A stretch of 64,000 nt of DNA, taken from contig NZ_NAAI01000002.1 in NCBI RefSeq assembly GCF_018155095.1, forward strand, positions 1 to 64,000. The letters run 5' to 3'. Positions 1 to 9,228 of the stretch are shown here, in pieces. Source of the DNA: Bartonella queenslandensis. Lineage in GTDB: Bacteria > Pseudomonadota > Alphaproteobacteria > Rhizobiales > Rhizobiaceae. The position numbers and the translations under genes were made by a program. Under the pieces are notes generated by a model, which did no database searches, was not told where the DNA came from, and saw only the letters and a program-made list of their open reading frames with translations. Numbering within the stretch: the first letter of the stretch is position 1; every line of letters begins with the position of its first letter.

Positions 1-1964
1 CCCCGCAAATTGTGCTATGGGCTGAATTGCTGTTTTTCCTCCTAAAAAACTTGGCAAAAACTCTCTGACATCAATGGAACCAATCCACCCCTTAATGCGG
101 TGAGGCAACGATTTACAATAATTCATCAATTGTGAGATGGACGACATAAAGCCATCGACAATCCGATTAGCCAGATCTTCGCCGGCTTGTTCCATACCAG
201 CCTTGGCACTCTCTGTGAGCTTTTCGCGGGTAAAAAAACGCTTCAACCATTGCCAAAAGTTGGAAAAGCTTTGGGCAACAGAGGAAAGTCCTTGTTTGAA
301 CTTTTGCCAATGGGAAGAGAGATCAAAAGCAGCAGCAATGATGTTTTTCCATCGGGTGATGGTAGTGGTATCAGCACCAAAAAAACGCATGACGGCTTCA
401 AAGGCACGCCCAAAAGCCTGTATGATCCCCCGTGCAAAGCCTTTGACAAAAGAAGAAAAACGATCCCAATATTTCCACAAAACAAAACCAGCAGCAAGAA
501 TGACAGCCACAACAGCAGCAATGACCGCCCCAATCGGGGTAAAAATCCCCCCCACAACAGAGGAAATAAGCGCCCTGAAGCGACTAATCCTCGCCAACTT
601 GCTTTTAGCGTGCGGCTAACAGACCCCATCTTGATAAAAGAAGCCATCAATTGAAGAAGCCCAAGGCGGGTTCCCGCCATGGTAAAACGTACAACCCGCA
701 AAGCAATATTAAAAGCCATAAGGGCGGCAATGGTTTTGATGATCACACCGGTTAAAACAGGATGAGCATTCGCCCATGCCATAAGTCCATTAACAAATCC
801 CCCAACACTCGCCATGAGACTGTTCACATGGGGCAACAAGACTTCACCAATGGTGATCCCCAAAGCCACAATGCGATTTTGCAACAGTTCAAATTGCCGC
901 ATGGCACCGGTTGCTTGTTTGTCTGCCTCTTGTTCCACAGAGCCTTTAAAGACTTGTGGATCTTTGATATAATTTAAAGCTTGCCCTAACAATTGGGGGT
1001 TACCCACCAATTTGGCAAAATCGCCGGTAAACTCCCGCCCTGCAATGGCAATCAATGAGCGCATCCCTTGTTTGGATTTGCCCAACACATTAAAAAAGCG
1101 CACCAAGGTACCGGTGGCATCCTTCTCCAAATCTTCTATAAATTTCTGACGGGAAAGCCCAATATTGGTAAAAGCATCTTCAATATGTTTACCCCCTGCT
1201 TGAATACGGGCACTCATCGTATTAAAACCACGCGCCGCACTCTCTGGTACAATCCCAGCAGAAATCATCGCTGTACCAAAGGCTGCGGTTTCACGCGCTG
1301 TCAGCTTAAACATGGTGGCAGCACCGGTGGCACGATTGGTAAAATCAGACACCTCACTTGCCTTTGCTGCCATGTGGTTGGAGAGATGATTGATCGCATC
1401 CCCTAGATCTTCAATACCTTCCTGATTAAGCTTAAAGACATTGCGCAATTTGGCAAAGCGTTCCCCAATCTGATCACCCGTCATATCAAAAGCAACAGCT
1501 GCTTTGGCAGCATAAATGCTAAAAGCCTCGAGATCTTGTTCACCAATGCCTGCTTGGCTGGCACTGGTCATCAATTCTAAAACTTCACGGGCTGCCAAAG
1601 GGATTTTTGTAGAGGTTTCCAAAGCAAAACGGCGCAATTCTTTTAAACGATCAAGGGGGGCATCCAGAACCTTTTCCAAGCCTTTCATTGATTGATCAAA
1701 TTGCATGGCTTTATAAAGAGGGGCAATTAAGGTTGCGGTTTGCGCAATCGCCCCCACCATACGCCCACGCGCATGGTGAAAAGCATTTTCTGCATGGACT
1801 GTTGCTTCGCTCAAATGCTCAGGGTCAAACCACCCTTTAAAATGCTTTCGTGTTTGTTGTTGGAAATGCGCCACATCGCTACTAAAGGCTTTTAGATCTC
1901 GCTTAGCAGAAGCGATCCCCTCTTGCAGATGATTAACAAAACGCACAACAAGGGAAACATCCAT
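1..1964 (-). pseudogene. Phage tail tape-measure protein, frameshifted and cut by window start
   Basis: Tape-measure protein sets tail length and is threaded through the tail tube. The first ~450 residues are open from an ATG at 1964 and contain the alpha-helical TP901-type core (repeated AAKAAVAFDMTG-like helices) and hydrophobic segments. Near 600-620 the coding frame changes by -1. The old frame runs on to 243 as leucine-rich nonsense, while the true frame resumes as KLARISRFRALISSVVGGIF and stays open to base 1. The shift must lie below ~621 because the -1 frame has a TAG just upstream; a run of four A near 610 is the likeliest spot. Its position after sheath, tube and E/E' matches gene T of P2-type tails. 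Seen: the two frames. Inferred: inactivating indel, less likely recoding. Confidence 0.8.
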
Positions 1965-1973
1965 GATTGCATC

Positions 1974-2509
1974 TTATCCTAACATTTGGCTTTCATATTC
2001 TTGAGCTTTAAGGCGCGCGAGTTCTTCTCGATAAGCAATCACATCAAGCCAATCCATCTGGTTAATCTCTGAAGGCGCCCAGTGATAATAAAGGGCTAGT
2101 TCTGCTCCAAATTGTCTGGCAGAGAGGATTGGCGTGTGGGAAAAAAAGCAAAAAAAGCCTTCAACACCGCAACAATATCGATAACATCAAGACGATTAAT
2201 GAGTTCAACAGATTCATGAGACATATCGGCTAAAAGCACAGCTATTCCTTCCATCGCCTCATGGGGAAGCAATGCCTCACAAACTTTAAGAATGAGCACA
2301 TCATTGCTCAATGTTGTTTTATCCTCTTCTAAGCCAGGCAGAACAAGCTTTGCCAACTGCGGTCCAATCAACACGGCTAATTGGCGTGCTTGCTTGAAGT
2401 TTGGGCGATAAAAGGTCAATTTGTGCCGTGTCAATTCTTTGCCATCCTTGTCTTGATAAACAAGGGGAACCTGCAATTCCACCTCAACACTTGTTTGTAA
2501 ACTTGTCAT
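1974..2509 (-). CDS. Tail assembly chaperone gpE-gpE' fusion made by -1 frameshift
   Basis: Predicted long product of the tail chaperone gene. Translation starts as for gene E at ATG 2509, slips back one base on a T7 run (2141-2147 or 2150-2156) and continues without a stop to TAA at 1974, giving about 178 residues. The extension holds the GpE-family signature ALYYHWAPSEINQMDWLDV followed by a charged helix. In P2-type phages E and E+E' chaperone the tape measure during tail assembly, and the short and long forms are made by exactly this type of slip. Gene order sheath-tube-E-E'-tape measure is conserved here. The E' segment has no plausible start of its own. Confidence 0.8.
2096..2509 (-). 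CDS. Phage tail assembly chaperone gpE (unshifted product)
   Basis: Zero-frame product of the tail chaperone gene, 137 residues, from ATG 2509 (upstream TTG in frame is less likely; AGGA lies just upstream). It resembles the P2/Mu-type tail assembly protein E family: an N-terminal beta-rich part (VELQVPLVYQDKDGKELTRHKL) followed by a helical part with QARQLAVLIG. It ends shortly after two adjacent GCT-TTT-TTT stretches, AFFAFFPTRQ, at TAG 2096. It lies directly between the tail tube and tape-measure genes, as expected for a tail chaperone. Confidence 0.8.
   Translation of the reverse strand: MTSLQTSVEVELQVPLVYQDKDGKELTRHKLTFYRPNFKQARQLAVLIGPQLAKLVLPGLEEDKTTLSNDVLILKVCEALLPHEAMEGIAVLLADMSHESVELINRLDVIDIVAVLKAFFAFFPTRQSSLPDNLEQN
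2141..2156 (-). other. Tandem T7 slippery heptamers for -1 frameshifting
   Basis: On the minus strand GCTTTTTTTGCTTTTTTTCCC contains two identical T-TTT-TTT heptamers nine bases apart, both in the phase needed for simultaneous P- and A-site slippage in gene E. Slipping at either leads into the open E' frame. Two slippery runs in tandem are unusual; P2 uses one. Confidence 0.75.
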
Positions 2510-2546
2510 GATCAATTCCTATAAATTGAGAATAGAGCGGCGCCGT

Positions 2547-3038
2547 TCACCGATCTCTTGTCCATTGCGCACAAGCCAACCACCCCGTTTTAAAAGAAAA
2601 GCGGTGTAAAACAGAACCATCCCAAAATTCCGTATAGTCCCAAATATTTTTGATCTCGCAATCATAGCCTGTGGCCTTTCCAGCCGTTAAGCCTTCGCTA
2701 TCCACCTTGACCAATCGCCCTGTCACATCAATGGAATGTTCATGCTCGCGCCCGTCTTCTTCAGACACCACATGTTTTTTGCCGGTAAATTTATGACGAA
2801 AACCAGGAGGACCACCAAAGATACCGATGACCTCAGGGGTGTGGCTGCGGATTTTCATTTGCAAATTTAAGGCTTTGACACCAAGACCGCTCACATCAAT
2901 TTGCATATCAGAGCCCCCCGGTTGATAGGTTTCGGTGATTTCTTCTAACGTAGGCAATTTGAGGGTTTCAAGATCAAGATGGAGATTGACATCATCATCA
3001 ACAATCAGGGTATACCCGCGAACAATTCTTAAAGTCAT
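2547..3038 (-). CDS. Phage major tail tube protein (P2 FII-like)
   Basis: 163 residues. It forms the inner tube of a contractile tail. The sequence matches the P2 FII tail-tube family in length and layout: a beta-rich fold, LPTLEEITETYQPGG near residue 30, and a conserved middle IGIFGG...GREHEHSIDVTGRLVKVD. The start ATG overlaps the stop of the upstream sheath gene (ATGA) and has AAGGAG in front, so the two are translationally coupled. It looks intact. Confidence 0.88.
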   Translation of the reverse strand: MTLRIVRGYTLIVDDDVNLHLDLETLKLPTLEEITETYQPGGSDMQIDVSGLGVKALNLQMKIRSHTPEVIGIFGGPPGFRHKFTGKKHVVSEEDGREHEHSIDVTGRLVKVDSEGLTAGKATGYDCEIKNIWDYTEFWDGSVLHRFSFKTGWLACAQWTRDR

Positions 3039-4324
3039 ATGTCACTCCTTGCTGCTTTGCGATAACCCTCTAGCGTATCACCAAAGGCATAGGTCATTTT
3101 CTTTTGGATATCTTGCGCCAGCCGATTAAAGTAAGCCCCGTTGCGCCGACTGCCAAAGCTTAAATCTTCGAGAGGGGGCACTTCTTCTGCATCAAATTCC
3201 ACCCGCAACTTGCCCAGTTGTAAATTGCTGTTTGAATTTAAATCACGATCAAACCAAACCCGCCCACCAAGCAGCGCACCGCGCGCAATCATATCATCAA
3301 GAAAGCTGGTCAAAGAGCGGGTAATGGCAATAACATGTTGACCGGTGAGATTCTCATCATTGGCAAAAGGGCGTAAATTGTTAATGATGGTTTTTTCCAG
3401 TGCCCCACGGGTGCGCACCACATTGACAAAACGCCAGAGTGGATCACTGGAGGTGGTATGATTGCCCCATAAAATACGTCCATTGGCAGCCATTGTACCA
3501 TGCCCATTTTGGCTAAGGCGGGCGGGAATAAAGGTGGCAATATCGGCTTTATTGAGACGGTTAGCCTCATGATCAATTTCCCCATCAAAGTAGCTAATGG
3601 GGCGTGCGGTGCCTAAAATGCCATGCACATCTTGGTTGGAGGGAGACCAGAAAACACCACCCCTTTGCTTGTCACGTTTGATAAACATAGCTGCCACAAA
3701 ATGACTTGCGGGTTTTATACTCACACCCCCATCACCATTTGCTACCCGTACAAAGGGATCAATCAGATAACAAAAGCGTGAGGAAAAATCTGCACGATAG
3801 GCAAGGCTTTCTTGCGTATTTTTACCCCCCGTATCAAACACAGCAATAGCTTTTAGCTTTTCTGCCACCTGTTCCAAAGCATCTGCCACAGGGTTTTTGC
3901 CATTATCAATCCGCCCCACACTATAAGCCGGTGCTAAGAGAATTCCAGGTTCCACACCCAAATGCCCCCGCGCATGAGCCAAGGCATGCACACCAGTCAA
4001 CGCCGTATTGGATCCCACCATTTCAGCTTGTGTCTCAGCAATGGTTGACTTTTCTTCCACCCGCACAAGGATCACTTGTGCCTCGATCCCTTGCGCGCGC
4101 ACTGCATTGATAACATCAAGGGCTGTGCCTCGTGTCCCAAGCTTTTGGATTTTGTCTGCCTCATGGGTGAAGACCAACACGGGCTCGTTAAGGGGATAGG
4201 TTCCTGCATCCGCATCAGGGGCTGTAACAACCGCCCCAAGGGCGGTTTGGCTAAACATCTCTAAAGGTCGAGATGCTTGACCGTCCTCAACAAGGCGGAT
4301 ACCATGATTAAATTCTATTGCCAT
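3035..4324 (-). CDS. Phage tail sheath protein (P2 FI-like)
   Basis: Contractile tail sheath subunit, 429 residues from the ATG at 4324. That start (MAIEFNHGIRLVEDG) is preferred over an upstream one at 4396 because GGAGAG precedes it and the extra 24 residues are Cys-rich and unlike the family. It has the expected features of FI-type sheaths: N-terminal strand for sheath-sheath interaction, ALGAVVTAPDAD, a central domain with ARGHLGVEPGILLAPAYS, and a C-terminal domain ending in a coupling helix (NRLAQDIQKKMTYAFGDTLEGYRKAA). First gene of the sheath-tube-E-tape operon. Intact. Confidence 0.9.
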   Translation of the reverse strand: MAIEFNHGIRLVEDGQASRPLEMFSQTALGAVVTAPDADAGTYPLNEPVLVFTHEADKIQKLGTRGTALDVINAVRAQGIEAQVILVRVEEKSTIAETQAEMVGSNTALTGVHALAHARGHLGVEPGILLAPAYSVGRIDNGKNPVADALEQVAEKLKAIAVFDTGGKNTQESLAYRADFSSRFCYLIDPFVRVANGDGGVSIKPASHFVAAMFIKRDKQRGGVFWSPSNQDVHGILGTARPISYFDGEIDHEANRLNKADIATFIPARLSQNGHGTMAANGRILWGNHTTSSDPLWRFVNVVRTRGALEKTIINNLRPFANDENLTGQHVIAITRSLTSFLDDMIARGALLGGRVWFDRDLNSNSNLQLGKLRVEFDAEEVPPLEDLSFGSRRNGAYFNRLAQDIQKKMTYAFGDTLEGYRKAARSDI

Positions 4325-4397
4325 TTTGCTCTCCAAATCAATGAAGAAACAATAACAACAAGAGCGCCCTCTCATAAGCCTGACACTGTCAGTCAAA

Positions 4398-4418
4398 AAA
4401 GCCCTTTAAAAGGGCTTT
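4398..4418. terminator. Hairpin between tail fibre and sheath genes
   Basis: Perfect 9-bp inverted repeat AAAGCCCTT / AAGGGCTTT with a 3-base loop and A/T runs on both sides. It can end the tail-fibre transcript before the sheath operon, as in P2 where these are separate transcripts. A second perfect palindrome (TTTTAAAAGATCTTTTAAAA, 4427-4446) lies beside it. Confidence 0.6.
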
Positions 4419-4526
4419 GAAAAAGGTTTTAAAAGATCTTTTAAAAAAGCCTATTATAAACTTAAGTATTTCACAACAATTGTCCGTTTAAAGTGTATCA
4501 TTGTTTTTTATACCTGCATAAGATAT

Positions 4527-5801
4527 TCATTCTTTCCACAATCTTATAAGGACAGCACCATCCGCTCCAGCACCACTTGGAGAAGAATCAGAGTGAGCAC
4601 CAGCTCCTCCACCACCAAAACCACGCCCTGCTTTTCCTGAACTATAGGAACCTTGTCCTATTCCTCCAGAGCCACCCCTTGATGTATCGCCCCCAGCATC
4701 ACCCCCATTACCGCTTGTCTTGCTCGTAATTCCGCTTGTTCCAGCATAACCATTTCCGCCTTTAGAAAGCCCTAGATTTTCATCTGTTGCCAAGCCAAAG
4801 TTTCCACCTGTACCTCCAGTACCACCAGAGCCTGAATAGAAGGAAGTATAACCACCCCTTGGGGTATAGTTATAGCCACCACTACCACCATCTCCTCCTG
4901 TAGCGGTAATAAAATTCTTTCCAACGGTTGTTGTTCCTCCAGAATTACCTGTTGCACGGCGCGAGGCAACAGAAGCTCCCCCTTTACCAACGATGATATC
5001 CTCATGACCATTTAAACTGGCTTTATAGCCATACCACACGCTGCAACCGCCACCGCCGCCACCACCCCAAGCTTGGATTTCAACTTTTGTGTTATCTGTT
5101 ACCCAATCGGGCCATTGAACTTTCCCATCCTGCGTATAGAGCAATTCAGCATCAGCAAGTGCAGGCCAATTCGTGATTTTATCGGTCAAATCCTTTTTAA
5201 GCCTCTTTATTTCTGCCAAGATGGCTTCATCTACTTGCGTTTTCGTATAAACAAGATCACCCTCCACTTTAAGCGGTCCTTTCAACGTGCTTCCATTTGC
5301 GCTTAAACTTGTCACCGTTTCACCATTATGAATGAGGCTAAACGGAGAATTACCCAAAAGTTCTAAGCCACCACTCATCGTGACTTTGCTGGTAAATTTA
5401 TTGTAATTTTTCCATTCATTTGGGCTTGTGAGGCGCCCATAGCTGGTCAGATCTTCATTGATCTTAGCTCTAAAGTCATCAAGCCCCACGATATCTTCGG
5501 TTTTATGTTGGTGCGCGCCTAACAGTGAGACAGCACTGCCAAAAGTAAAATTATTGTTACTTGATTTATAGAGAACATAATTGTTGGCGGCATCTTTTGC
5601 CCCCTCGATATCGTTTAAATCAGCAAAAGTGAAGGTTTTATCCGCTGCCATTTTGCCATTGAGAGTGCTTTCTAGATCTGTGATTTCGCTTATGGTATGC
5701 GTGTGGTGTAAAGGCGCCTTTTCGTCTATCTTTTCCTCAACAACCAAAAGTGCTTGGTCAAGTTTGCCCAAGTTCTCGCGCAAGATTGGGAATTCTTGCA
5801 A
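4527..5801 (-). CDS. Phage tail fibre with poly-glycine receptor-binding tip
   Basis: 424 residues, probable host-binding fibre. Start is a TTG at 5801 behind a purine tract (GGAAAGGAAAGGGGGGG); the frame is closed upstream by the stop of the transposase gene. The N-terminal third has the HTHTISEITDLESTLNGK motif common in tail fibre shafts; the centre is a repeating fibrous segment; the last ~170 residues are glycine-rich (a run of seven Gly after EIQAWG, many GGxGG blocks) and end in the typical tip closure GADGAVLIRLWKE. Position before sheath and tube matches P2 gene H. The N-terminus is short for such a fibre, so it may be truncated where it abuts the transposase. Confidence 0.8.
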   Translation of the reverse strand: MQEFPILRENLGKLDQALLVVEEKIDEKAPLHHTHTISEITDLESTLNGKMAADKTFTFADLNDIEGAKDAANNYVLYKSSNNNFTFGSAVSLLGAHQHKTEDIVGLDDFRAKINEDLTSYGRLTSPNEWKNYNKFTSKVTMSGGLELLGNSPFSLIHNGETVTSLSANGSTLKGPLKVEGDLVYTKTQVDEAILAEIKRLKKDLTDKITNWPALADAELLYTQDGKVQWPDWVTDNTKVEIQAWGGGGGGGCSVWYGYKASLNGHEDIIVGKGGASVASRRATGNSGGTTTVGKNFITATGGDGGSGGYNYTPRGGYTSFYSGSGGTGGTGGNFGLATDENLGLSKGGNGYAGTSGITSKTSGNGGDAGGDTSRGGSGGIGQGSYSSGKAGRGFGGGGAGAHSDSSPSGAGADGAVLIRLWKE

Positions 5802-5819
5802 ATCCCCCCCTTTCCTTTC

Positions 5820-7838
5820 CTATCGTTTAGGAAACTTTATCACTTCACGCCCCTCATCAGAGGCAGAAAGCCGTCTTAAAGCTTTGTGCAAATGTTGACT
5901 AAATTCTCGAGCGTCCAAAGCTTCTTCATCCCCTAAATTTTCACAACTCTTGGCTTTCAAAGCTAAATTCCCCACATGGTTTGGCATCAAGCGGCTAACC
6001 TTTGGCTTGACAACAGACTTAGATGTTGAACCATCATCCTTTTTCTCAAGGCGTCCATAAACATCAGCCAAGTGATCAGGCGCAAGCTTTGCTGCCAACT
6101 GTTTTTCGGCTTTAACTGCCTTCACATATTCTTTACGCAAACGCCCATTCAAACGCGCTGCCTGCTGGTCATAAAAGCCCACATCCGCAAGACAGGGTGC
6201 TATGCAAAGCAACCGATTGTTCAAATCATAAACCCGTAAATCTTGGTGCAAATGATCTGGATCAAAGCGCACAATCACCTTCTTCCCCGCATACTCATTT
6301 AACGCCCGCGCCCAATAACGATTGCCATAAAAATGAATCTCCCCCGTGCCCTTTTGTGTACGCAATGCCTCGGAGGTTAAAAGCCATAAAGCACGCTGTG
6401 CCGGCGTTGCTTGCCGAATAATCGTCCCCTCTGCGGTCAAACTTTCTGCAAAAGTCTCATCAAAACTACGCCCCGCACATGTCAGCGCCTTGCGCCCTGC
6501 TTGCCCATTATGCGCCACAATCTGCGCGCCAACATGGGCTTTAAACGCTTTAAATTCTATCGCACGTTTTCCATAGTCTTCAGGTTTAGCATCCGGTTTA
6601 TTGCCCGTATAAGCCCCCGCACAAAAAGGATGCTTCGAAATCGCCTCTGCCAAATCACGCCATGCTCGCTCAATCGGTTTTGACTGTCCACTATAAGGGG
6701 TCGTCCATTGCAATTGCACACCCAAACTCGTCAAAAGCCCCTGCGGATCATCCGGCTTAATTTTAAAGCGAAAGCGGTTTTGCACACCCCCAGAAATCCA
6801 CTTGCTGGTAAAAGCACGCCCATTATCCAAGGTCATGCGCTCCGGTATCCCATAAGCCTCCACCATATCACCAATCACCAAACGTACGATTTCCCAACTC
6901 TCCGCATCCGACAAGCGCCACGATAAAATCTTGCCCGAATAAAGATCTTGTATCGCTATCAAATAAAGCCGCACGGGCTTTGAGCTCCACGGAACGCTCA
7001 CAAAAACATCCAGCTTATGCCCGTCCATATTCACCGCTTGCAAAGCATGCAGTGCACTGCGATCACGCCGTTGTGCCGGATAAAGCTTCTTTGCCTTTTC
7101 CTCACCCTCACGCGCCAACACCACAACTGCTTTGGAAATTTGCGCTTTAAAACGGCGCCGCAAAGCCCGCTCTGAAGGAATGGGCTCCCACCCTTTCTCA
7201 CGTGCCACCATCACCATGCGTCGATAACAGGCCGAAAAAGCAGGGCGGGACGAACGCAAGTAATCCGAACACAAAACCTCCCATGCCCCCTCATGACACT
7301 CAGCCCATTGGGACAAACGCTCCTCACCATAACAAGGTGCTAAAGCCGCCAACCAATCAGTGCGCTCATACCCTTCCACCATCTGCCGCCAATGAAAAAG
7401 TGATCTGTAACTCACGCCAAATTGCACCGCGCACAAACTTGCCGCATCATGCACACCCATACCAGCTTGGAGCAAATCATCCAGAGAACAAAGTGCCTTC
7501 AAACGCTCTTCACAACGTCTTTTATGCGCCTTTGAAAGCCCTTCATAACGCACCCAAACACTTGTCTTTTGATCACTTTGCTCAGCTTTTTTCTCACCTT
7601 GACTTTGTTGCGCAACACACACCCCACCACAGCGCACTATCAATGCCGTCCGTGCAACTTCCGGTAATAAGGAAATGTGATACTCCCAAACCGGCTTCGT
7701 TTTGCCTCCCACTTTCCTTGAAAGCTCAGCATTTTTTCTCCAATATGCCCGTCCATGGTTTTCAAGACTTTTATAGGTCGACGGCAACCTTGGCAAAGCC
7801 GCCTCTGCCAATTCAGCAATAGTAAACCATTCCTTCAT
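5820..7838 (-). CDS. MuA-like DDE transposase
   Basis: 672 residues, close to MuA (663). It catalyses strand transfer for replicative transposition of the phage genome. The N-terminus (residues 1-35, MKEWFTIAELAEAALPRLP) is the Mu-type winged-helix DNA-binding domain. The RNase H core carries the catalytic triad Asp272 (NMDGHKLD), Asp338 (TLDNGRAF) and Glu390 (SKPIERAWRD), with spacing as in MuA (269/336/392). A basic beta-barrel and C-terminal domain follow. The ATG overlaps the upstream stop (ATGA). No MuB-like ATPase gene follows; the next gene is the tail fibre. Frame and active site are intact. Confidence 0.93.
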   Translation of the reverse strand: MKEWFTIAELAEAALPRLPSTYKSLENHGRAYWRKNAELSRKVGGKTKPVWEYHISLLPEVARTALIVRCGGVCVAQQSQGEKKAEQSDQKTSVWVRYEGLSKAHKRRCEERLKALCSLDDLLQAGMGVHDAASLCAVQFGVSYRSLFHWRQMVEGYERTDWLAALAPCYGEERLSQWAECHEGAWEVLCSDYLRSSRPAFSACYRRMVMVAREKGWEPIPSERALRRRFKAQISKAVVVLAREGEEKAKKLYPAQRRDRSALHALQAVNMDGHKLDVFVSVPWSSKPVRLYLIAIQDLYSGKILSWRLSDAESWEIVRLVIGDMVEAYGIPERMTLDNGRAFTSKWISGGVQNRFRFKIKPDDPQGLLTSLGVQLQWTTPYSGQSKPIERAWRDLAEAISKHPFCAGAYTGNKPDAKPEDYGKRAIEFKAFKAHVGAQIVAHNGQAGRKALTCAGRSFDETFAESLTAEGTIIRQATPAQRALWLLTSEALRTQKGTGEIHFYGNRYWARALNEYAGKKVIVRFDPDHLHQDLRVYDLNNRLLCIAPCLADVGFYDQQAARLNGRLRKEYVKAVKAEKQLAAKLAPDHLADVYGRLEKKDDGSTSKSVVKPKVSRLMPNHVGNLALKAKSCENLGDEEALDAREFSQHLHKALRRLSASDEGREVIKFPKR

Positions 7839-8293
7839 GGCTGCCCCCGTTTAATTTGCACTGGTGTTGCACGCATGGCTTTCAAGCGCGCTGCAATCTC
7901 ACGCTGTTCCTGCTGGAGACGCGCAATCTCTGCTAAACGCGCCTCATCCCCTTGCAACAGCAACAATCCATCTTCACTCACAACCTCATCCCAAAGCCAA
8001 TAGGCTTCTGTTGCCCGCACAAAGGCTTTAAAACGCGGCAGAGAAATATCAACCTGCTTACTTTCTGCCACATACGCATCCAAACTCGCCTTACTTAAAC
8101 AAGCAATCCCTAAATAATGCGCCATACGCTCCGCTATCACACTGCGCTCATGCCGGCATTCTCTCAAAGCCCGTGCCATCGCACGCTTAATGCGTGAGCG
8201 AAACCGCACCAAATCAATCCGCGCAACCGGTTCACGACAAGGAAAAACCGGCTTTTGAAAAAAATCAAGCTGTTGAGAACCACGCGTCTTCAT
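7835..8293 (-). CDS. Early phage protein of unknown function
   Basis: 152 residues from ATG 8293, which overlaps the stop of the ParB-like gene (ATGA); the longer reading frame start at 8368 lies inside that gene and is rejected. Not recognised. Visible features: a basic N-terminal half (RFRSRIKRAMARALREC) and a C-terminal coiled-coil-like helix (ARLAEIARLQQEQREIAARLKAMR). It overlaps the transposase start by 4 bp, so it belongs to the early transposition operon, at a place where other Mu-like phages carry small DNA-binding regulators. Confidence 0.7.
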   Translation of the reverse strand: MKTRGSQQLDFFQKPVFPCREPVARIDLVRFRSRIKRAMARALRECRHERSVIAERMAHYLGIACLSKASLDAYVAESKQVDISLPRFKAFVRATEAYWLWDEVVSEDGLLLLQGDEARLAEIARLQQEQREIAARLKAMRATPVQIKRGQP

Positions 8294-9228
8294 GCTTGCT
8301 CCTCCACCGGTTGCTTTTCCAAATACGCACAAAACCGCGCCCGTGTTTGCGCATCCGCTCTCTGCCATACCCCCAACAATTGGGCAAAAATCCGTTCCTG
8401 TTCATTGATTTGCGGTGGCGTATTAACCCCTTTGACCAAATCAACAGCCCGCCGTAAATCCCCCTCAACCTGTTGCAAAGCAATCGCCACCCGCCGTTGC
8501 GAAACCGGCTCCATCTTCGCAAGCTTCAACAATTGCGCTTGATTATCTGCCAATGCCGTCCCACGCAAAACCGCCCGCAACTCCGGCTGTAAATACTTGG
8601 AAATACAGTTGAGACGTTTCACGACATCTTGAGAGAAACCAATGCGATCTGCTACATGTTTGGCAAAGTGCAAATTTTGCATTTTGCCATTCAAGTCACC
8701 TTCATTTGGCAAAGGGTAAACTTTACCCTTTGCCACTTTGTCCCCTTCACACCCAGTTTCATTGTGCTCTGAAGAACCATCTTTTGGCAAAGGTGCAAGT
8801 TGCACCTTTGCCACTTTGTCCTTTGTATATTGATTACCGTGATCCCCACCACGTTTAATTTCCCCATACTTCTTTTCCCACAATTCACGGTAGGTCTGGA
8901 CAAACAAAGCGCGATCAATTACTGACAATTCATTGCGAAAGAGGTTTTCCGCAACCTCTAAAAGCGCAGCATTATCCTTATCCGCTTGCACCACAACCGC
9001 ATCAATTTCGCTATAGCCTAAAAGCTCCGCAGCACGAAGCCGATGCGCACCAGCAATCAGCGTGTAATTGCCTTCCTTAGCATTGGGGGTATGGCGCACC
9101 GTACTCGGATTCATCAATCCCTCCCGCGCCATCGATTGTGCAAGTGCCTTGGCATGCTCATCATCCACAGGGCGTATACGCTCCGGCACAACAATCAAAT
9201 CTAAAGCAATCTCTTGAAACTGTGCCAT
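8290..9228 (-). CDS. ParB/Spo0J-like nuclease-domain protein
   Basis: 312 residues from ATG 9228, chosen because it overlaps the upstream stop (TGATG) and starts the conserved domain. Residues ~5-100 are a ParB N-terminal domain: VVPERIRPVDDEHAKALAQSM, EGLMNPSTVRH and the phosphate-binding box IAGAHRLRAAELLG. The middle is low-similarity and contains two near-repeats (DKVAKVQLAPLPKDG / DKVAKGKVYPLPNEG). A C-terminal helical part follows. ParB-like proteins occur in many phages as DNA-binding or CTP-dependent proteins; the exact role here is unknown. Confidence 0.82.
   Translation of the reverse strand: MAQFQEIALDLIVVPERIRPVDDEHAKALAQSMAREGLMNPSTVRHTPNAKEGNYTLIAGAHRLRAAELLGYSEIDAVVVQADKDNAALLEVAENLFRNELSVIDRALFVQTYRELWEKKYGEIKRGGDHGNQYTKDKVAKVQLAPLPKDGSSEHNETGCEGDKVAKGKVYPLPNEGDLNGKMQNLHFAKHVADRIGFSQDVVKRLNCISKYLQPELRAVLRGTALADNQAQLLKLAKMEPVSQRRVAIALQQVEGDLRRAVDLVKGVNTPPQINEQERIFAQLLGVWQRADAQTRARFCAYLEKQPVEEQA

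Noticed and set aside
187-654. Plus-strand open frames of ~155 codons at the left edge
   Set aside because: They are antisense to the tape-measure gene and exist because its two frames are both open; no ribosome site and no family resemblance.
7202-7822. 206-codon plus-strand frame opposite the transposase
   Set aside because: Proline/histidine-rich shadow of the transposase coding sequence, which has intact catalytic residues on the other strand.
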